The notes beneath the pieces were generated by a model. It was not told where the DNA came from. It ran no database searches and saw only the letters and a program-made list of their open reading frames with translations. Below are positions 24,582 to 33,010 of a stretch of DNA of 42,306 nucleotides, piece by piece. Each line of letters begins with the position of its first letter. The stretch's first letter is position 1. Where the stretch lies: assembly GCA_014764515.1 (NCBI GenBank), contig JACXWD010000025.1:1-42306 (forward strand). Direction: 5' to 3'. This stretch comes from Candidatus Polarisedimenticola svalbardensis. GTDB lineage: Bacteria; Acidobacteriota; Polarisedimenticolia; Polarisedimenticolales; Polarisedimenticolaceae. The position numbers and the translations under genes are program-made.

Positions 24582-25004
24582 ATGCCCTGCATGGAAGTGA
24601 CCCTGCCTCGCCTTCCGGAAAACTCAAAAAAAGGTCTGGCAGCGGCCCTCACCGATGCCTACGCCGATTCCACCGGCATGGACAGGGAGCGGATCGGCAT
24701 CCGGTTCCTGGAATACGGCGAAGGGGAAACCGCGTATGCCGGGAAGCTGGACCAGGGTGCCGGCGGCAGGCCTTATGTTCACGTGGTGCTGTACTGCCCG
24801 AAGCAGACACGGGAAGTGAAGCAGGGGATCGTCCGCCGGATCAACACCGGGTTGCAGGCCACACTGGCCCTCTCTGACTGCCGCCCGGTGATCCACATCC
24901 AGGAGCATCCCTACGACAATGTGGGCGTGGATGGCGAACTGCTGTCGGACCTCTTCCCCGAGTTGGTGAAGCGGAAGTTCGATTACCCGCTGGACAGAGA
25001 CTGA
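24582..25004 (+). CDS. Tautomerase-superfamily protein (4-oxalocrotonate tautomerase-like)
   Basis: 140 residues. The N-terminus MPCMEVTLPRLP carries Pro1 after Met removal, the general base of tautomerases, and two beta-alpha-beta units follow (about 1-60 and 65-130). The substrate is not deducible. ATG 24582 lies one base after the yjbQ stop (TGAG-ATG), so YHS-yjbQ-tautomerase form a coupled operon. It converges on the second MazF with 5 bp between. Confidence 0.8.
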   Translation: MPCMEVTLPRLPENSKKGLAAALTDAYADSTGMDRERIGIRFLEYGEGETAYAGKLDQGAGGRPYVHVVLYCPKQTREVKQGIVRRINTGLQATLALSDCRPVIHIQEHPYDNVGVDGELLSDLFPELVKRKFDYPLDRD

Positions 25005-25009
25005 GCGGA

Positions 25010-25348
25010 TCAGGAAGCGACGATCTCGTTCAAGCCTTCGATTACCTTCGCCAGGAATTCGGGGGACGTTCGTGCCAGGCGTCGACCGATCCTTTCCGTT
25101 GAAAGTGTCCGTACCTGACTGATCTTCACCCAGGAGGGCTTGGGGAGTCCTTTGGGAGGTAGTTCCAGAGTCAAAGGGAACCTGGCCCGCTGGGGCCTCC
25201 CGGTAACAGCCAGCGCGATGACGGTTCCGGACCTCTCGTTGAATACGTCATGGCTGATGATCAGTACTGGCCGTTTGCCGGCCTGCTCATTGCCGCGGGT
25301 CGGGGTCAGGTCCGCCCAGCGGATATCCCCCCTCAGTATTCGGGCCAT
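25010..25348 (-). CDS. Second PemK/MazF-family endoribonuclease toxin
   Basis: 112 residues. MazF marks: ILRGDIRWADLTPTRGNEQ, AGKRPVLIISHDVFN, VIALAVTGRPQR, SWVKISQVRTLS. ATG 25348 lies inside the antitoxin gene (16-bp overlap). It differs clearly from the toxin at 721-1044, which is paired with an AbrB-type antitoxin. Cleavage specificity is unknown. Confidence 0.92.
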   Translation of the reverse strand: MARILRGDIRWADLTPTRGNEQAGKRPVLIISHDVFNERSGTVIALAVTGRPQRARFPLTLELPPKGLPKPSWVKISQVRTLSTERIGRRLARTSPEFLAKVIEGLNEIVAS

Positions 25349-25575
25349 TCAGCCGTCTCGCTGCCGATGCTTTCCTCGGCCAATTCCTGCTCTTCCCCAG
25401 GGTGTAGTCTCGCGCATTCCTCGGCCAGGCGGTGACCGGTCATGCGCTGGATTTTTTCGTCAACAGCTGATTGGATCGCCTGGCTGCGGTTGGCGAATAC
25501 TTCCTTCTTGACCAGGTCATCCAGGTATTTCACGGTTTCCTCTGCGAGGGTAATGGCGATTTTTGATTTGCTCAC
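25333..25575 (-). CDS. Ribbon-helix-helix antitoxin for the second MazF
   Basis: 80 residues from GTG 25575, which follows CCGGAGG. The N-terminal part (SKIAITLAEETVKYLDDLVK in outline, then NRSQAIQSAV) is a ribbon-helix-helix DNA-binding domain as in CopG/MazE-like antitoxins. The acidic C-terminus (EEQELAEESIGSETAEW) should mask the toxin. An in-frame ATG at 25605 would put the start inside the operator, so GTG is preferred. The 3' end overlaps the toxin by 16 bp. Confidence 0.85.
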   Translation of the reverse strand: MSKSKIAITLAEETVKYLDDLVKKEVFANRSQAIQSAVDEKIQRMTGHRLAEECARLHPGEEQELAEESIGSETAEWPEY

Positions 25576-25584
25576 GAAACCTCC

Positions 25585-25619
25585 GGTATGATAATAAGTC
25601 ATACCAAGAAAAAATTCAA
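25585..25619 (-). promoter_or_regulatory. Promoter and perfect palindromic operator of the second toxin-antitoxin operon
   Basis: On the minus strand, TTGAAT (25619-25614) and TATTAT (25596-25591) are 17 bases apart, a good sigma70 promoter. A perfect inverted repeat GGTATGA-N7-TCATACC (25585-25605) covers the -10. The ribbon-helix-helix antitoxin probably binds it. The -35 box overlaps the stop of the upstream flavoprotein gene. Confidence 0.75.
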
Positions 25620-26602
25620 GTGAGATCGCCAAGCAATTCCTGATACCCCCGGGTCCGCAGCCGCCGGTTGATCTCATCGGCGGCGTCCACCGCCTCGTCC
25701 CATGCGGTGTAGATCTGCATCTTTCTGCCGGCCACAAGGTCGCCGACTACGAACAGGCCGGGGATCGTCGATTCGTACTTCTCCGAGACGACCGCCTTGC
25801 CCGACCCGTCGACCTGGCCGTCCAGGTTGGTGAGCAACTGGTTGTAGGCGATGATCCCCAGGGAGACGATGGTCCGGGTGGAGTCGATCCGGGCGCCGTC
25901 GGCCAGGACGAACCCTTCCAAACCGGTTCGCGGGGTCCCCAGCACCTCGGTGATGGCAGCGGTGTGCACCGGCATGTCGTAAACGGACATCAATTTTTTC
26001 GAGGACTCACTGAATTCCGGTTCGGCCCCGTTGGTCAGGATCGGAACCTGCTTGTGTTGGTAGCGCTGGATCATCATGGCGGCAATGGAAGCAGCTGTGC
26101 TGTTGTGACCGATCACCGAAAGGGTATGCCCCAGAGTGCGGTGGCCGTCACAGCGAACGCAGTAGATCGCCTCACCCCGGTTGGCGTACGGGAAAATCGG
26201 TTCGATGGATCCTCCGATCTCCGGTTGGACGTCCATGATCCCGGTGGCCAGGATGACGTACCGGGCGTTCAGGGCCTCATCAGCACCGTGGTTCAGGATG
26301 AACCTGTCTCCATCCCGTTGGATGGAAGTGACCACATCCTTGACTGCGGTTCCGATGCCCTTCAGGCTTTCCTGACCATCGATCCAGGCCAGGGTCGATT
26401 TCACCGTGCCGAGGATTGGCCGCTTTGAATCGTGCATCCCCGGAATGTTGTCCACTTCCCCGACCCACATCGCCCGCCCGCGGCGGCTCGTGGTTTTATT
26501 TCCCATGAACAAGACGGTTCGATCACAGTTCAGTACGCTGCGGAGGTACGCCATGGCGCCTGCACCACCCCCGCCGATCACGGCAACGTCAACGGTTTCC
26601 AT
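25616..26602 (-). CDS. FAD-dependent thioredoxin-reductase-like oxidoreductase
   Basis: 328 residues. FAD site VDVAVIGGGGAGAMAYL (residues 4-20), redox pair C148-V-R-C151 (YCVRCDG, compare CATCDG of thioredoxin reductase), a second dinucleotide site LSVIGHNSTAAS, and the FAD-ribityl motif FVVGDLVAG. The thioredoxin partner is not nearby, and the fold also serves ferredoxin- or peroxiredoxin-linked reductases. Two ATGs exist: 26608, which overlaps the methyltransferase stop (ATGA), and 26602, six bases after AGGAG and preferred. Confidence 0.85.
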   Translation of the reverse strand: METVDVAVIGGGGAGAMAYLRSVLNCDRTVLFMGNKTTSRRGRAMWVGEVDNIPGMHDSKRPILGTVKSTLAWIDGQESLKGIGTAVKDVVTSIQRDGDRFILNHGADEALNARYVILATGIMDVQPEIGGSIEPIFPYANRGEAIYCVRCDGHRTLGHTLSVIGHNSTAASIAAMMIQRYQHKQVPILTNGAEPEFSESSKKLMSVYDMPVHTAAITEVLGTPRTGLEGFVLADGARIDSTRTIVSLGIIAYNQLLTNLDGQVDGSGKAVVSEKYESTIPGLFVVGDLVAGRKMQIYTAWDEAVDAADEINRRLRTRGYQELLGDLT

Positions 26603-26604
26603 GC

Positions 26605-27270
26605 TCATCTCCTCACCCCCACGGCCAGGCCGTCGGGAGTCGGAATACAGGCTGCGGTGCAATGCTCCGCCAGCAGCCGGTGTGTCGCCAACACCGAGGC
26701 CCGGGCTTCGGCGTGTTCTTCGTCATCGTCGGCCAGAAGTCCGAACAGGTAGGCGTTGTCCGCCAGCAGCAACCCGCCTGGTCTCAGGTTTAGAAGCGCC
26801 CAGCGGGCATAGGTGGCGTACCCCTCCTTGTCCGCGTCCAGGAACACCGCATCGAACGGGCCGTCCTTGGACAATGTCTCGAGCTGCGCCCGGCCGTCTC
26901 CGGTCAGCTGGGTGACCTGGTCCGCCACCCCGGCCCTTTCGAACACACCTCCCGCCGCTTCGGCGTGGGCCTGCTCCAGTTCCAGTGTCCAGAGCCGGCC
27001 GACCGGGCCCATGCCGGCCAGGAGCCAGAGGGCGGAGTATCCGGAAAGCGTTCCGAATTCCACGACCTTCTTCGCGGAGGCCAATCGCATCAGCAGTTTG
27101 AGGATCCTGCCGTCGTTGGCGGATACCTGGATCTTCGGCATCCCGGTCCGCTCCAGGGTGTCCAGGGCGTCGGCGTAGGCCGGCCCGGGATCGCCGTAGA
27201 TCAGTTCCAGCAGCTGGTTGATATCCGGGTTGCCGTATCGGGTTCCGTCCCGGGATGCGTTGTCGGCCAT
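26605..27270 (-). CDS. O-methyltransferase (catechol/caffeoyl-CoA type)
   Basis: 221 residues. Motif I KVVEFGTLSGYSALWLLAGM and the metal/SAM motif FDAVFLDADKEGY identify the OMT_3 family, which uses SAM and a divalent metal to methylate catechol-like hydroxyls. ATG 27270 follows GGAGGGAAC. The stop overlaps the flavoprotein start region, implying a two-gene operon. Confidence 0.88.
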   Translation of the reverse strand: MADNASRDGTRYGNPDINQLLELIYGDPGPAYADALDTLERTGMPKIQVSANDGRILKLLMRLASAKKVVEFGTLSGYSALWLLAGMGPVGRLWTLELEQAHAEAAGGVFERAGVADQVTQLTGDGRAQLETLSKDGPFDAVFLDADKEGYATYARWALLNLRPGGLLLADNAYLFGLLADDDEEHAEARASVLATHRLLAEHCTAACIPTPDGLAVGVRR

Positions 27271-27307
27271 GGTGTTCCCTCCAGAAGGAGGATTGTACCT
27301 TTACCGC

Positions 27308-27412
27308 CACCTATTTGTAGGTGCCTCACAAATCAAACGGGTACGGTAGGGATTGTGGAATGGGCCCCGGCGATTTTTGAGATATTTGCGGATATACTGC
27401 CGCATTCGGCAG
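27308..27412 (+). promoter_or_regulatory. Inverted repeats and -10 box upstream of VPS10 copy 2
   Basis: CACCTA-TTTG-TAGGTG (27308-27323) is a perfect 6-bp inverted repeat. TATACT (27393-27398) is a good -10 box, with only a weak -35 around 27370. CTGCCG-CATT-CGGCAG (27397-27412) is another perfect repeat overlapping the -10 and start region. Both may be operator sites; no regulator is evident. Confidence 0.45.
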
Positions 27413-27430
27413 TCGATGGAGGCCCTTGTC

Positions 27431-30400
27431 ATGAAGAAGCTGTGCACCCTTATCCTGATCACGCTGGTTCTGGCAGCAGTTCCCGCCATGGCGAAGAAGA
27501 AGGCGGCCGGGGGGAGCAAGGCGGACGAGGGGCCGTGGACTGCATCCACTTTCAGCGGACTGGCCTTGCGCAACATCGGCCCGGCCCTGACCTCCGGCCG
27601 GATCGCCGATTTCGCCGTGGATCCCCGGAACCGAAAGCGCTTTTTCGTCGCCGTCGCTTCCGGCGGCGTCTGGAAAACCGAAAACGCCGGTACGACCTGG
27701 ACGCCGGTGTTCGACAAGGAAGGGTCGTATTCCATCGGTGACGTCACCCTGGACCCGAACGATCCGCTGGTGGTATGGGTCGGCACCGGGGAGAACAACA
27801 GCCAGCGCAGCGTCGGCTATGGCGATGGCGTATACAAGTCGGTGGACGGGGGCAAGACCTGGGCCCACATGGGCCTGAAGGATTCGGAACATATCGGCAA
27901 CATCGTTGTGGACCCACGGAACTCGGACCGGGTGTTCGTGGCGGCCCATGGCCCGCTGTGGCGGTCCGGCGGTGACCGTGGCCTGTACCTGACCGAGGAC
28001 GGTGGAAAGACCTGGACCAACGCCCTTGCGATATCCGAGCACACCGGGATCAACGAGGTGGTGATCGACCCCCGCAATCCGGACGTCATGTACGCCTCGT
28101 CCTACCAGCGTCGCCGGCATGTCTGGGTGCTGATCAACGGCGGCCCGGAAGGGGCGCTCTACAAATCGAAAGATGGGGGCAAGAGCTGGAACAAGCTGGA
28201 AAACGGTCTCCCCAAGGGTGACATCGGCCGGGTCGGCCTGGCGGTTTCCCCGGCAGCACCGGACACGGTCTACGCCATCGTGGAGGCGGCTGGAAAAGAA
28301 TCCGGGTTCTACCGTTCGGTAGACGCCGGCGCCAGCTGGGAGAAGCGCAGCGACTATGTGGCCGGCAGCCCCCAGTACTACAACGAGATCATCGCCGACC
28401 CGGCGAAAGAGGATCGGGTCTATTCCATGGACACCTGGATGCACGTAACGGAAGACGGCGGCAAGACGTTCCACAAGGTCGGCGAGATCACCAAGCACGT
28501 AGACAATCACGCCCTGTGGATCGACCCGGCGGACACCGATTACCTGTTGGCCGGTTGTGACGGCGGCGTGTACGAGACCTTCGACCGGGGTGCGACGTGG
28601 GTGTTCAAGGCCAACCTGCCGGTAACCCAGTTCTACCGGGCGACGCCGGACAACGATGCACCGTTCTACAACGTGTACGGCGGCACCCAGGACAACGCCA
28701 CCCTGGGCGGCCCCTCCCAGACCGCCACGGTCCACGGGATCACCAACCAGGACTGGTTCGTCACCATCTTCGGCGACGGCTACAAGACGGTTATCGATCC
28801 GACCGATGCGGACGTTCTGTACTCCCAGTACCAGTACGGTGGCCTGGCCAGGTTCGATCGCAAGAGCGGTGAGCTGGTGGACATCCAGCCCCAGCCGGCT
28901 CCCGGCGAGGACGGCTCCCGGTGGAACTGGGACAGCCCGGTGATCATCTCCCCCCATGCCAATACACGGCTGTACTTCGCCTCCCAGCGGTTGTACCGCT
29001 CCGACGACCGGGGCAACTCCTGGAAGCCGGTGAGCGGCGACCTCAGCTCCGGTGTGGACCGCAACAAGCTCAAGGTCATGGGCCGGGTCTGGTCGGTGGA
29101 TGCGGTGGCGAAGAACGCATCCACTTCGTTCTACGGCAACATCGTCGCCCTGAACGAGTCGACCCTGGTGGAAGGACTGATCTACGTCGGGACCGATGAC
29201 GGACTGGTGCAGGTGACCGAAGACGGCGGGAAGAGCTGGAGCCGTGTCGACGACATCGCCGGCGTGCCGGCCGACGCCTACGTCTATGATCTGGAGCCGT
29301 CCCTCCACGACGACGCCGTCGTGTTCGGCTCGTTCAACAACCACAAGAAGGGCGACTTCAAGCCGTACCTGATGAAGAGCGGCGACCGGGGCATGACCTG
29401 GAACTCCATCACCGCCAACCTGCCGGAGCGGGGTTCGACCTATGCCTTTGCCCAGGACTCCGTCAACCCGGGCCTGTTGTTCGTCGGCACCGAGTTCGGC
29501 CTGTTCTTCACCGTGGATGGAGGCAAGGTCTGGACCGGCCTCACCGGCGGCATGCCGACGGTGGCGGTGCGGGACCTTGAGATCCAGCGCCGGGAGAACG
29601 ATCTGGTGGTCGGCAGTTTCGGCCGGGGCATCCTGATCCTGGATGACTACACGCCGCTTCGGACCATCGATGAGGAGGCGCTGAAGACCGGTTCGACCCT
29701 GTTCCCGGTGAAAGACGCCTGGATGTACATCCCTGCCGTCCCCATGGGTATAAGGGGCAAGGCGTTCCAGGGCGACGGTTTCTTTACCGCCCCGAACCCG
29801 CCTTACGGCGCGGTGTTCACCTACTACCTGGCGGAGGAGATCGAGACCCTCAAGAAGACGCGCCAGGAGTCGGAAACCAAGGTCAAGGCCGGCAGCGGCG
29901 ACGTGTTCTATCCATCCTGGGACGACCTCAGGGCCGAGGACCGGGAAGAAGAACCGGTGATCATCCTTACCGTAAAAGACGAGGAAGGCGGAATCGTGCG
30001 CCGTGTGGAAGGCCCGGTCACCGCTGGTTTCCACCGGGTGGCCTGGGACTTCCGGTACCCGGCTTCCGAACCGGTGGACCTGACCCCGGACGATCCGGGA
30101 CCGTTCGGGAACCCGGACCGTGGGCCGATGGCGGCGCCCGGATCCTACACCGTCTCCCTGGCCAAGCGTGTCCGGGGCGAGGTCACGGATCTCTCGGAGC
30201 CGACGTCGTTCAAGGCGACTCCGCTGGGCACCGCACTCCTGCCGGCGGAAGACCGGGAGGAGTTGCTGGCTTTCCAGATGAAGACCGGCAGGTTGAACCG
30301 GGCGGTGCTGGGGGCCAACCGTTCCCTTTCCGAGGCGATGAACCGGATCAAGCATCTCAAGAAGGGGATCGACGACACTCCCGGCGCCACCGGCGAACTG

Positions 30401-30727
30401 GCGGCGAGAGTCCGGCAGCTTGAAGTGGAAATTCGGGACCTGCAGATTCTGCTCACCGGTGACGGTACGATCAGCCGCCGGAGCGAGCCGACCCCGCCGT
30501 CCATCACCGACCGGGTGCAACGGATCATCCAGGCTCAGTGGGATTCCACATCGGCGCCGACCGCCACCAGTCGGGACGGCTACCGTTTCGCCGCCCAGGC
30601 GTTCGCACCGGTGCTGGCCGACCTGACCCGGCTTGTTGAAACCGACCTTGCCGGACTGGAACAGGATCTGGAATCGGCCGGCGGCCCCTGGACCCCCGGC
30701 CGCGTCCCGCGCTGGACCCTGGAATAG
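27431..30727 (+). CDS. Secreted VPS10/sortilin-like BNR-propeller protein (copy 2)
   Basis: 1098 residues from ATG 27431, 8 bp after GGAGG; an upstream in-frame ATG at 27353 has no signal peptide and is rejected. Sec signal 1-21 (VPAMA), then a lysine-rich linker. The Asp-box/BNR pattern repeats: WKTENAGTTWTP, YKSVDGGKTWAHM, TEDGGKTWTNA, YKSKDGGKSWNKL, YRSVDAGASWEKR, TEDGGKSWSRV. The propeller core is followed by a beta sandwich (about 840-930) and a C-terminal alpha-helical region (about 940-1098). The copy at 11161-14112 shares the GENNS-rich opening but is shorter, with a helical insertion. It ends on REP-like element C. Ligand or substrate unknown. Confidence 0.87.
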   Translation: MKKLCTLILITLVLAAVPAMAKKKAAGGSKADEGPWTASTFSGLALRNIGPALTSGRIADFAVDPRNRKRFFVAVASGGVWKTENAGTTWTPVFDKEGSYSIGDVTLDPNDPLVVWVGTGENNSQRSVGYGDGVYKSVDGGKTWAHMGLKDSEHIGNIVVDPRNSDRVFVAAHGPLWRSGGDRGLYLTEDGGKTWTNALAISEHTGINEVVIDPRNPDVMYASSYQRRRHVWVLINGGPEGALYKSKDGGKSWNKLENGLPKGDIGRVGLAVSPAAPDTVYAIVEAAGKESGFYRSVDAGASWEKRSDYVAGSPQYYNEIIADPAKEDRVYSMDTWMHVTEDGGKTFHKVGEITKHVDNHALWIDPADTDYLLAGCDGGVYETFDRGATWVFKANLPVTQFYRATPDNDAPFYNVYGGTQDNATLGGPSQTATVHGITNQDWFVTIFGDGYKTVIDPTDADVLYSQYQYGGLARFDRKSGELVDIQPQPAPGEDGSRWNWDSPVIISPHANTRLYFASQRLYRSDDRGNSWKPVSGDLSSGVDRNKLKVMGRVWSVDAVAKNASTSFYGNIVALNESTLVEGLIYVGTDDGLVQVTEDGGKSWSRVDDIAGVPADAYVYDLEPSLHDDAVVFGSFNNHKKGDFKPYLMKSGDRGMTWNSITANLPERGSTYAFAQDSVNPGLLFVGTEFGLFFTVDGGKVWTGLTGGMPTVAVRDLEIQRRENDLVVGSFGRGILILDDYTPLRTIDEEALKTGSTLFPVKDAWMYIPAVPMGIRGKAFQGDGFFTAPNPPYGAVFTYYLAEEIETLKKTRQESETKVKAGSGDVFYPSWDDLRAEDREEEPVIILTVKDEEGGIVRRVEGPVTAGFHRVAWDFRYPASEPVDLTPDDPGPFGNPDRGPMAAPGSYTVSLAKRVRGEVTDLSEPTSFKATPLGTALLPAEDREELLAFQMKTGRLNRAVLGANRSLSEAMNRIKHLKKGIDDTPGATGELAARVRQLEVEIRDLQILLTGDGTISRRSEPTPPSITDRVQRIIQAQWDSTSAPTATSRDGYRFAAQAFAPVLADLTRLVETDLAGLEQDLESAGGPWTPGRVPRWTLE

Positions 30728-30769
30728 TTTCGGGGACAGGCACCGAAACCCGGGTTTCGGGGACACCTA
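30727..30769. repeat. REP-like element C
   Basis: Two direct copies of TTTCGGGGACA (30728-30738, 30755-30765) flank a 14-bp perfect palindrome GAAACCCGGGTTTC (30745-30758). The first copy also folds back, GTTTCGG (30727-30733) pairing with CCGAAAC (30743-30749). It fills the gap between converging genes: the G of the upstream TAG is its first base and the downstream gene's stop (30767-30769) abuts its other end. Confidence 0.75.
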
Positions 30770-30988
30770 TGGTTGGAGGTTGAACTCCCAGGCGCAGGCG
30801 TAATCGCGTTCGCCTTTGTCCGGCGGACAACCAATGCATTTCGTCTCGATCCTGGGATCGATGGTCCTGGCGAAACCGCTGTACTCGATGAGGCCGACCG
30901 GCTTGCAGGGAAAGTCCGGCAGGCCCTTGCGCTTCCGGGCGTCATGAAGCATCCCTTCCAGCTGTTCCCGGGTGTATTGCTCGTACAT
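30767..30988 (-). CDS. Small four-cysteine protein, unknown
   Basis: 73 residues from ATG 30988, preceded by GGAGATCACC. No family recognised. It has a polar helix (1-20), then C28 and a C-x2-C-x10-C cluster: C51-I-G-C54-PPDKGERDYA-C65, enough to bind zinc or an iron-sulfur cluster. It has no signal or membrane span. The stop touches REP-like element C. It is divergent from the 60-residue membrane protein. Real gene status rests on start site, length and cysteine pattern. Confidence 0.6.
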   Translation of the reverse strand: MYEQYTREQLEGMLHDARKRKGLPDFPCKPVGLIEYSGFARTIDPRIETKCIGCPPDKGERDYACAWEFNLQP

Positions 30989-31062
30989 GGTGATCTCCGT
31001 TCATGGGGCCGAGCATCGTTTCAGGTTAGTATCAGGGTCATGATAACTCCCTGGAGAGCCGA

Positions 31063-31245
31063 ATGAGCTTCTTCGACAACCTGGCGGCCCTGGCTGTACC
31101 GCTGATCTGGATCCTGATCATGGCGGGGCGGTTCATGAAGAACCGGAACAAGAAGAAGGCTTATTACGCCGCCGAGGAGAAGGAGGCCGCCAAGCGCCCG
31201 CCGGAGAACAAGCCGATCAACCCTGAAGGAACGAGCTGGCAATAA
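31063..31245 (+). CDS. Small single-span membrane protein
   Basis: 60 residues. A hydrophobic segment (about 7-24, LAALAVPLIWILIMAGRF) is followed by a highly charged cytoplasmic tail rich in Lys, Glu and Pro. ATG 31063 follows GGAGAGCCGA. It runs into the terminator at 31246-31271. No family recognised. Confidence 0.6.
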   Translation: MSFFDNLAALAVPLIWILIMAGRFMKNRNKKKAYYAAEEKEAAKRPPENKPINPEGTSWQ

Positions 31246-31271
31246 AAAGGGCGCCCCGATGGGCGCCCTTT
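31246..31271. terminator. Bidirectional intrinsic terminator
   Basis: AAAGGGCGCCC (31246-31256) and GGGCGCCCTTT (31261-31271) form a perfect 11-bp stem with a CGAT loop. Read on the minus strand it is followed by TTTTTATT, so it best ends pruA; read on the plus strand the T tract is short. It separates the 60-residue gene from pruA. Confidence 0.88.
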
Positions 31272-31296
31272 CCATATCGAACTGTGTCGTTCCCGG

Positions 31297-32925
31297 TTAC
31301 TCCTGCATGAATGGATACCGGAAGTCGGTGGGAGCGTCCAGGTTCTCCTTGATCGTTCTCGGGTTGACCCAGCGCACCAGGTTCAGGTAACTGCCTGCCT
31401 TGTCGTTGGTTCCCGACGCCCGGCCGCCACCGAACGGCTGCTGGCCGACTACGGCGCCGGTCGGCTTGTCGTTGATGTAGAAGTTGCCGGCGGAGTTGGT
31501 CAGGGCGTCGGTCATCTTGACGATGACGTCCCGCTCCTTGGCGAAGATGGCGCCGGTGAGACCGTAGTCCGAGCCCTGGTCGCACAACTGCAGGGTCTTT
31601 TCGAACCGGTTGTCCGGGTAGACGTAGATGGTCAGAACCGGGCCGAAGATCTCTTCGCGCATGAGCTTGAAGTCCGGCTTCTTGGCCAGCACAATCGTCG
31701 GCTCGATGAAGTAACCCTTGCGGGCGTTGCAGCCGCCGCCGTGAAGGATGCGGGCGTCTTTGGAGCGCTTGGCGTAGTTGATGTAACCCCGGATGTCGTT
31801 GAACGCGTTCTGGTCAATGACGGCGCCCATGAAGTTGGTGTACACCGCCGGATCACCCATCTCCAGCTTGTCCAGGTCCTTCTGCATCCGCTTCCACAAC
31901 CGGGGCCAGATCGATTTGGGGATGTAGGCCCGAGAGGCGGCGGAGCATTTCTGGCCCTGGAACTCGAAGGCGCCCCGGATCAGGGCGGTGGCCAGCTGGT
32001 CCACGTTCGCCGACTTGTGGGCGAACACGAAATCCTTGCCGCCGGTCTCGCCGACGATCCGCGGGTAGTACTTGTAGCGGTCGATGTTCTCGCCGATGGT
32101 CTTCCACATCCCCTTGAACACGGCGGTGGAGCCGGTGAAGTGTACGCCGGCCAGGTCGGGACTGGACATCACCGGATCGCCGACGTCGCCGCCACTCCCG
32201 GGAACCAGGTTGATCACGCCGGCCGGCAGGCCGGCCTCTTCCAGGATCTCCATGATGAAGTGCGCCGAGTACACCGCCGAGGATGCCGGCTTCCAGACCA
32301 CCGTATTGCCCATCAACGCAGGCGCCGTCGGCAGGTTGCCGGCGATGCTGGTGAAGTTGAACGGCGTCACGGCGAATACGAACCCTTCCAGGGGGCGATG
32401 CTCCAGGTAGTTCCAGCAGGCGGTGCTGGACTCCGGCTGCTGCATGTAGATCTGCTGCATGTAGAGCGGATTGAACCGCCAGAAGTCGATCAGCTCGCAG
32501 GCGGCATCGATCTCCGCCTGGTGGCAAGTCTTGGACTGGCCCAGGACGGTGGCGGCGTTGAGTACATGGCGGTACTTCCCGGTGAGGAGTTCGGCTGCCT
32601 TCAGGAAGATCGCTGCCCGGTGATGCCACGGGGTTGCTGCCCAGGCTTCTCGGGCGTCCAGAGCGGCGTCGATGGCCCGCTGCACTTCCTTCTTGCCGCA
32701 CTTGTGCCAGTGGGCCAGCACATGGCCGTGATCATGGGGCATCACCGCTTTCGCAAGCTTCCCGGTGCGGACCTTGCGGCCGCCGATACGGGCCGGGATG
32801 TCGATGGTCTTGCCGGAGAGGCGCTTGATCCAGGCTTCCAGCCCTTTGCGTTCAGGACTGCCCGGGGTGTAAGGCAGGATAGGTTCGTTGTACGGTTCGG
32901 GAACGTCGAAAATACCGTTCGCCAT
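31297..32925 (-). CDS. pruA: 1-pyrroline-5-carboxylate/L-glutamate gamma-semialdehyde dehydrogenase
   Basis: 542 residues from ATG 32925; a GTG at 32928 is equally well placed after AGGAG. ALDH-superfamily features are FAVTPFNFTSIAGN, KPASSAVYSAH, VGETGGKDFVFAH (catalytic Glu), and FEFQGQKCSAASRAYIP (nucleophilic Cys). The length and SSTACWNYLEHRPLEG match the P5C dehydrogenase branch, which turns glutamate semialdehyde from proline into glutamate using NAD. No proline dehydrogenase is nearby. Confidence 0.95.
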   Translation of the reverse strand: MANGIFDVPEPYNEPILPYTPGSPERKGLEAWIKRLSGKTIDIPARIGGRKVRTGKLAKAVMPHDHGHVLAHWHKCGKKEVQRAIDAALDAREAWAATPWHHRAAIFLKAAELLTGKYRHVLNAATVLGQSKTCHQAEIDAACELIDFWRFNPLYMQQIYMQQPESSTACWNYLEHRPLEGFVFAVTPFNFTSIAGNLPTAPALMGNTVVWKPASSAVYSAHFIMEILEEAGLPAGVINLVPGSGGDVGDPVMSSPDLAGVHFTGSTAVFKGMWKTIGENIDRYKYYPRIVGETGGKDFVFAHKSANVDQLATALIRGAFEFQGQKCSAASRAYIPKSIWPRLWKRMQKDLDKLEMGDPAVYTNFMGAVIDQNAFNDIRGYINYAKRSKDARILHGGGCNARKGYFIEPTIVLAKKPDFKLMREEIFGPVLTIYVYPDNRFEKTLQLCDQGSDYGLTGAIFAKERDVIVKMTDALTNSAGNFYINDKPTGAVVGQQPFGGGRASGTNDKAGSYLNLVRWVNPRTIKENLDAPTDFRYPFMQE

Positions 32926-33010
32926 CACTCGATCTCCTACGGGTTGGATAAAAGATTGAGGGGCATTCTAGCTGTTTCGGGCAGGATTTGCCGGTAGGCG
33001 GGGGAGCGGA

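Noticed and set aside
27326-30766. A 1146-codon open frame on the minus strand opposite VPS10 copy 2
   Set aside because: Shadow of the real gene in high-GC DNA: composition is Arg/His/Gly-rich with no motif, no signal or ribosome site, while the plus-strand frame has a signal peptide and BNR repeats.
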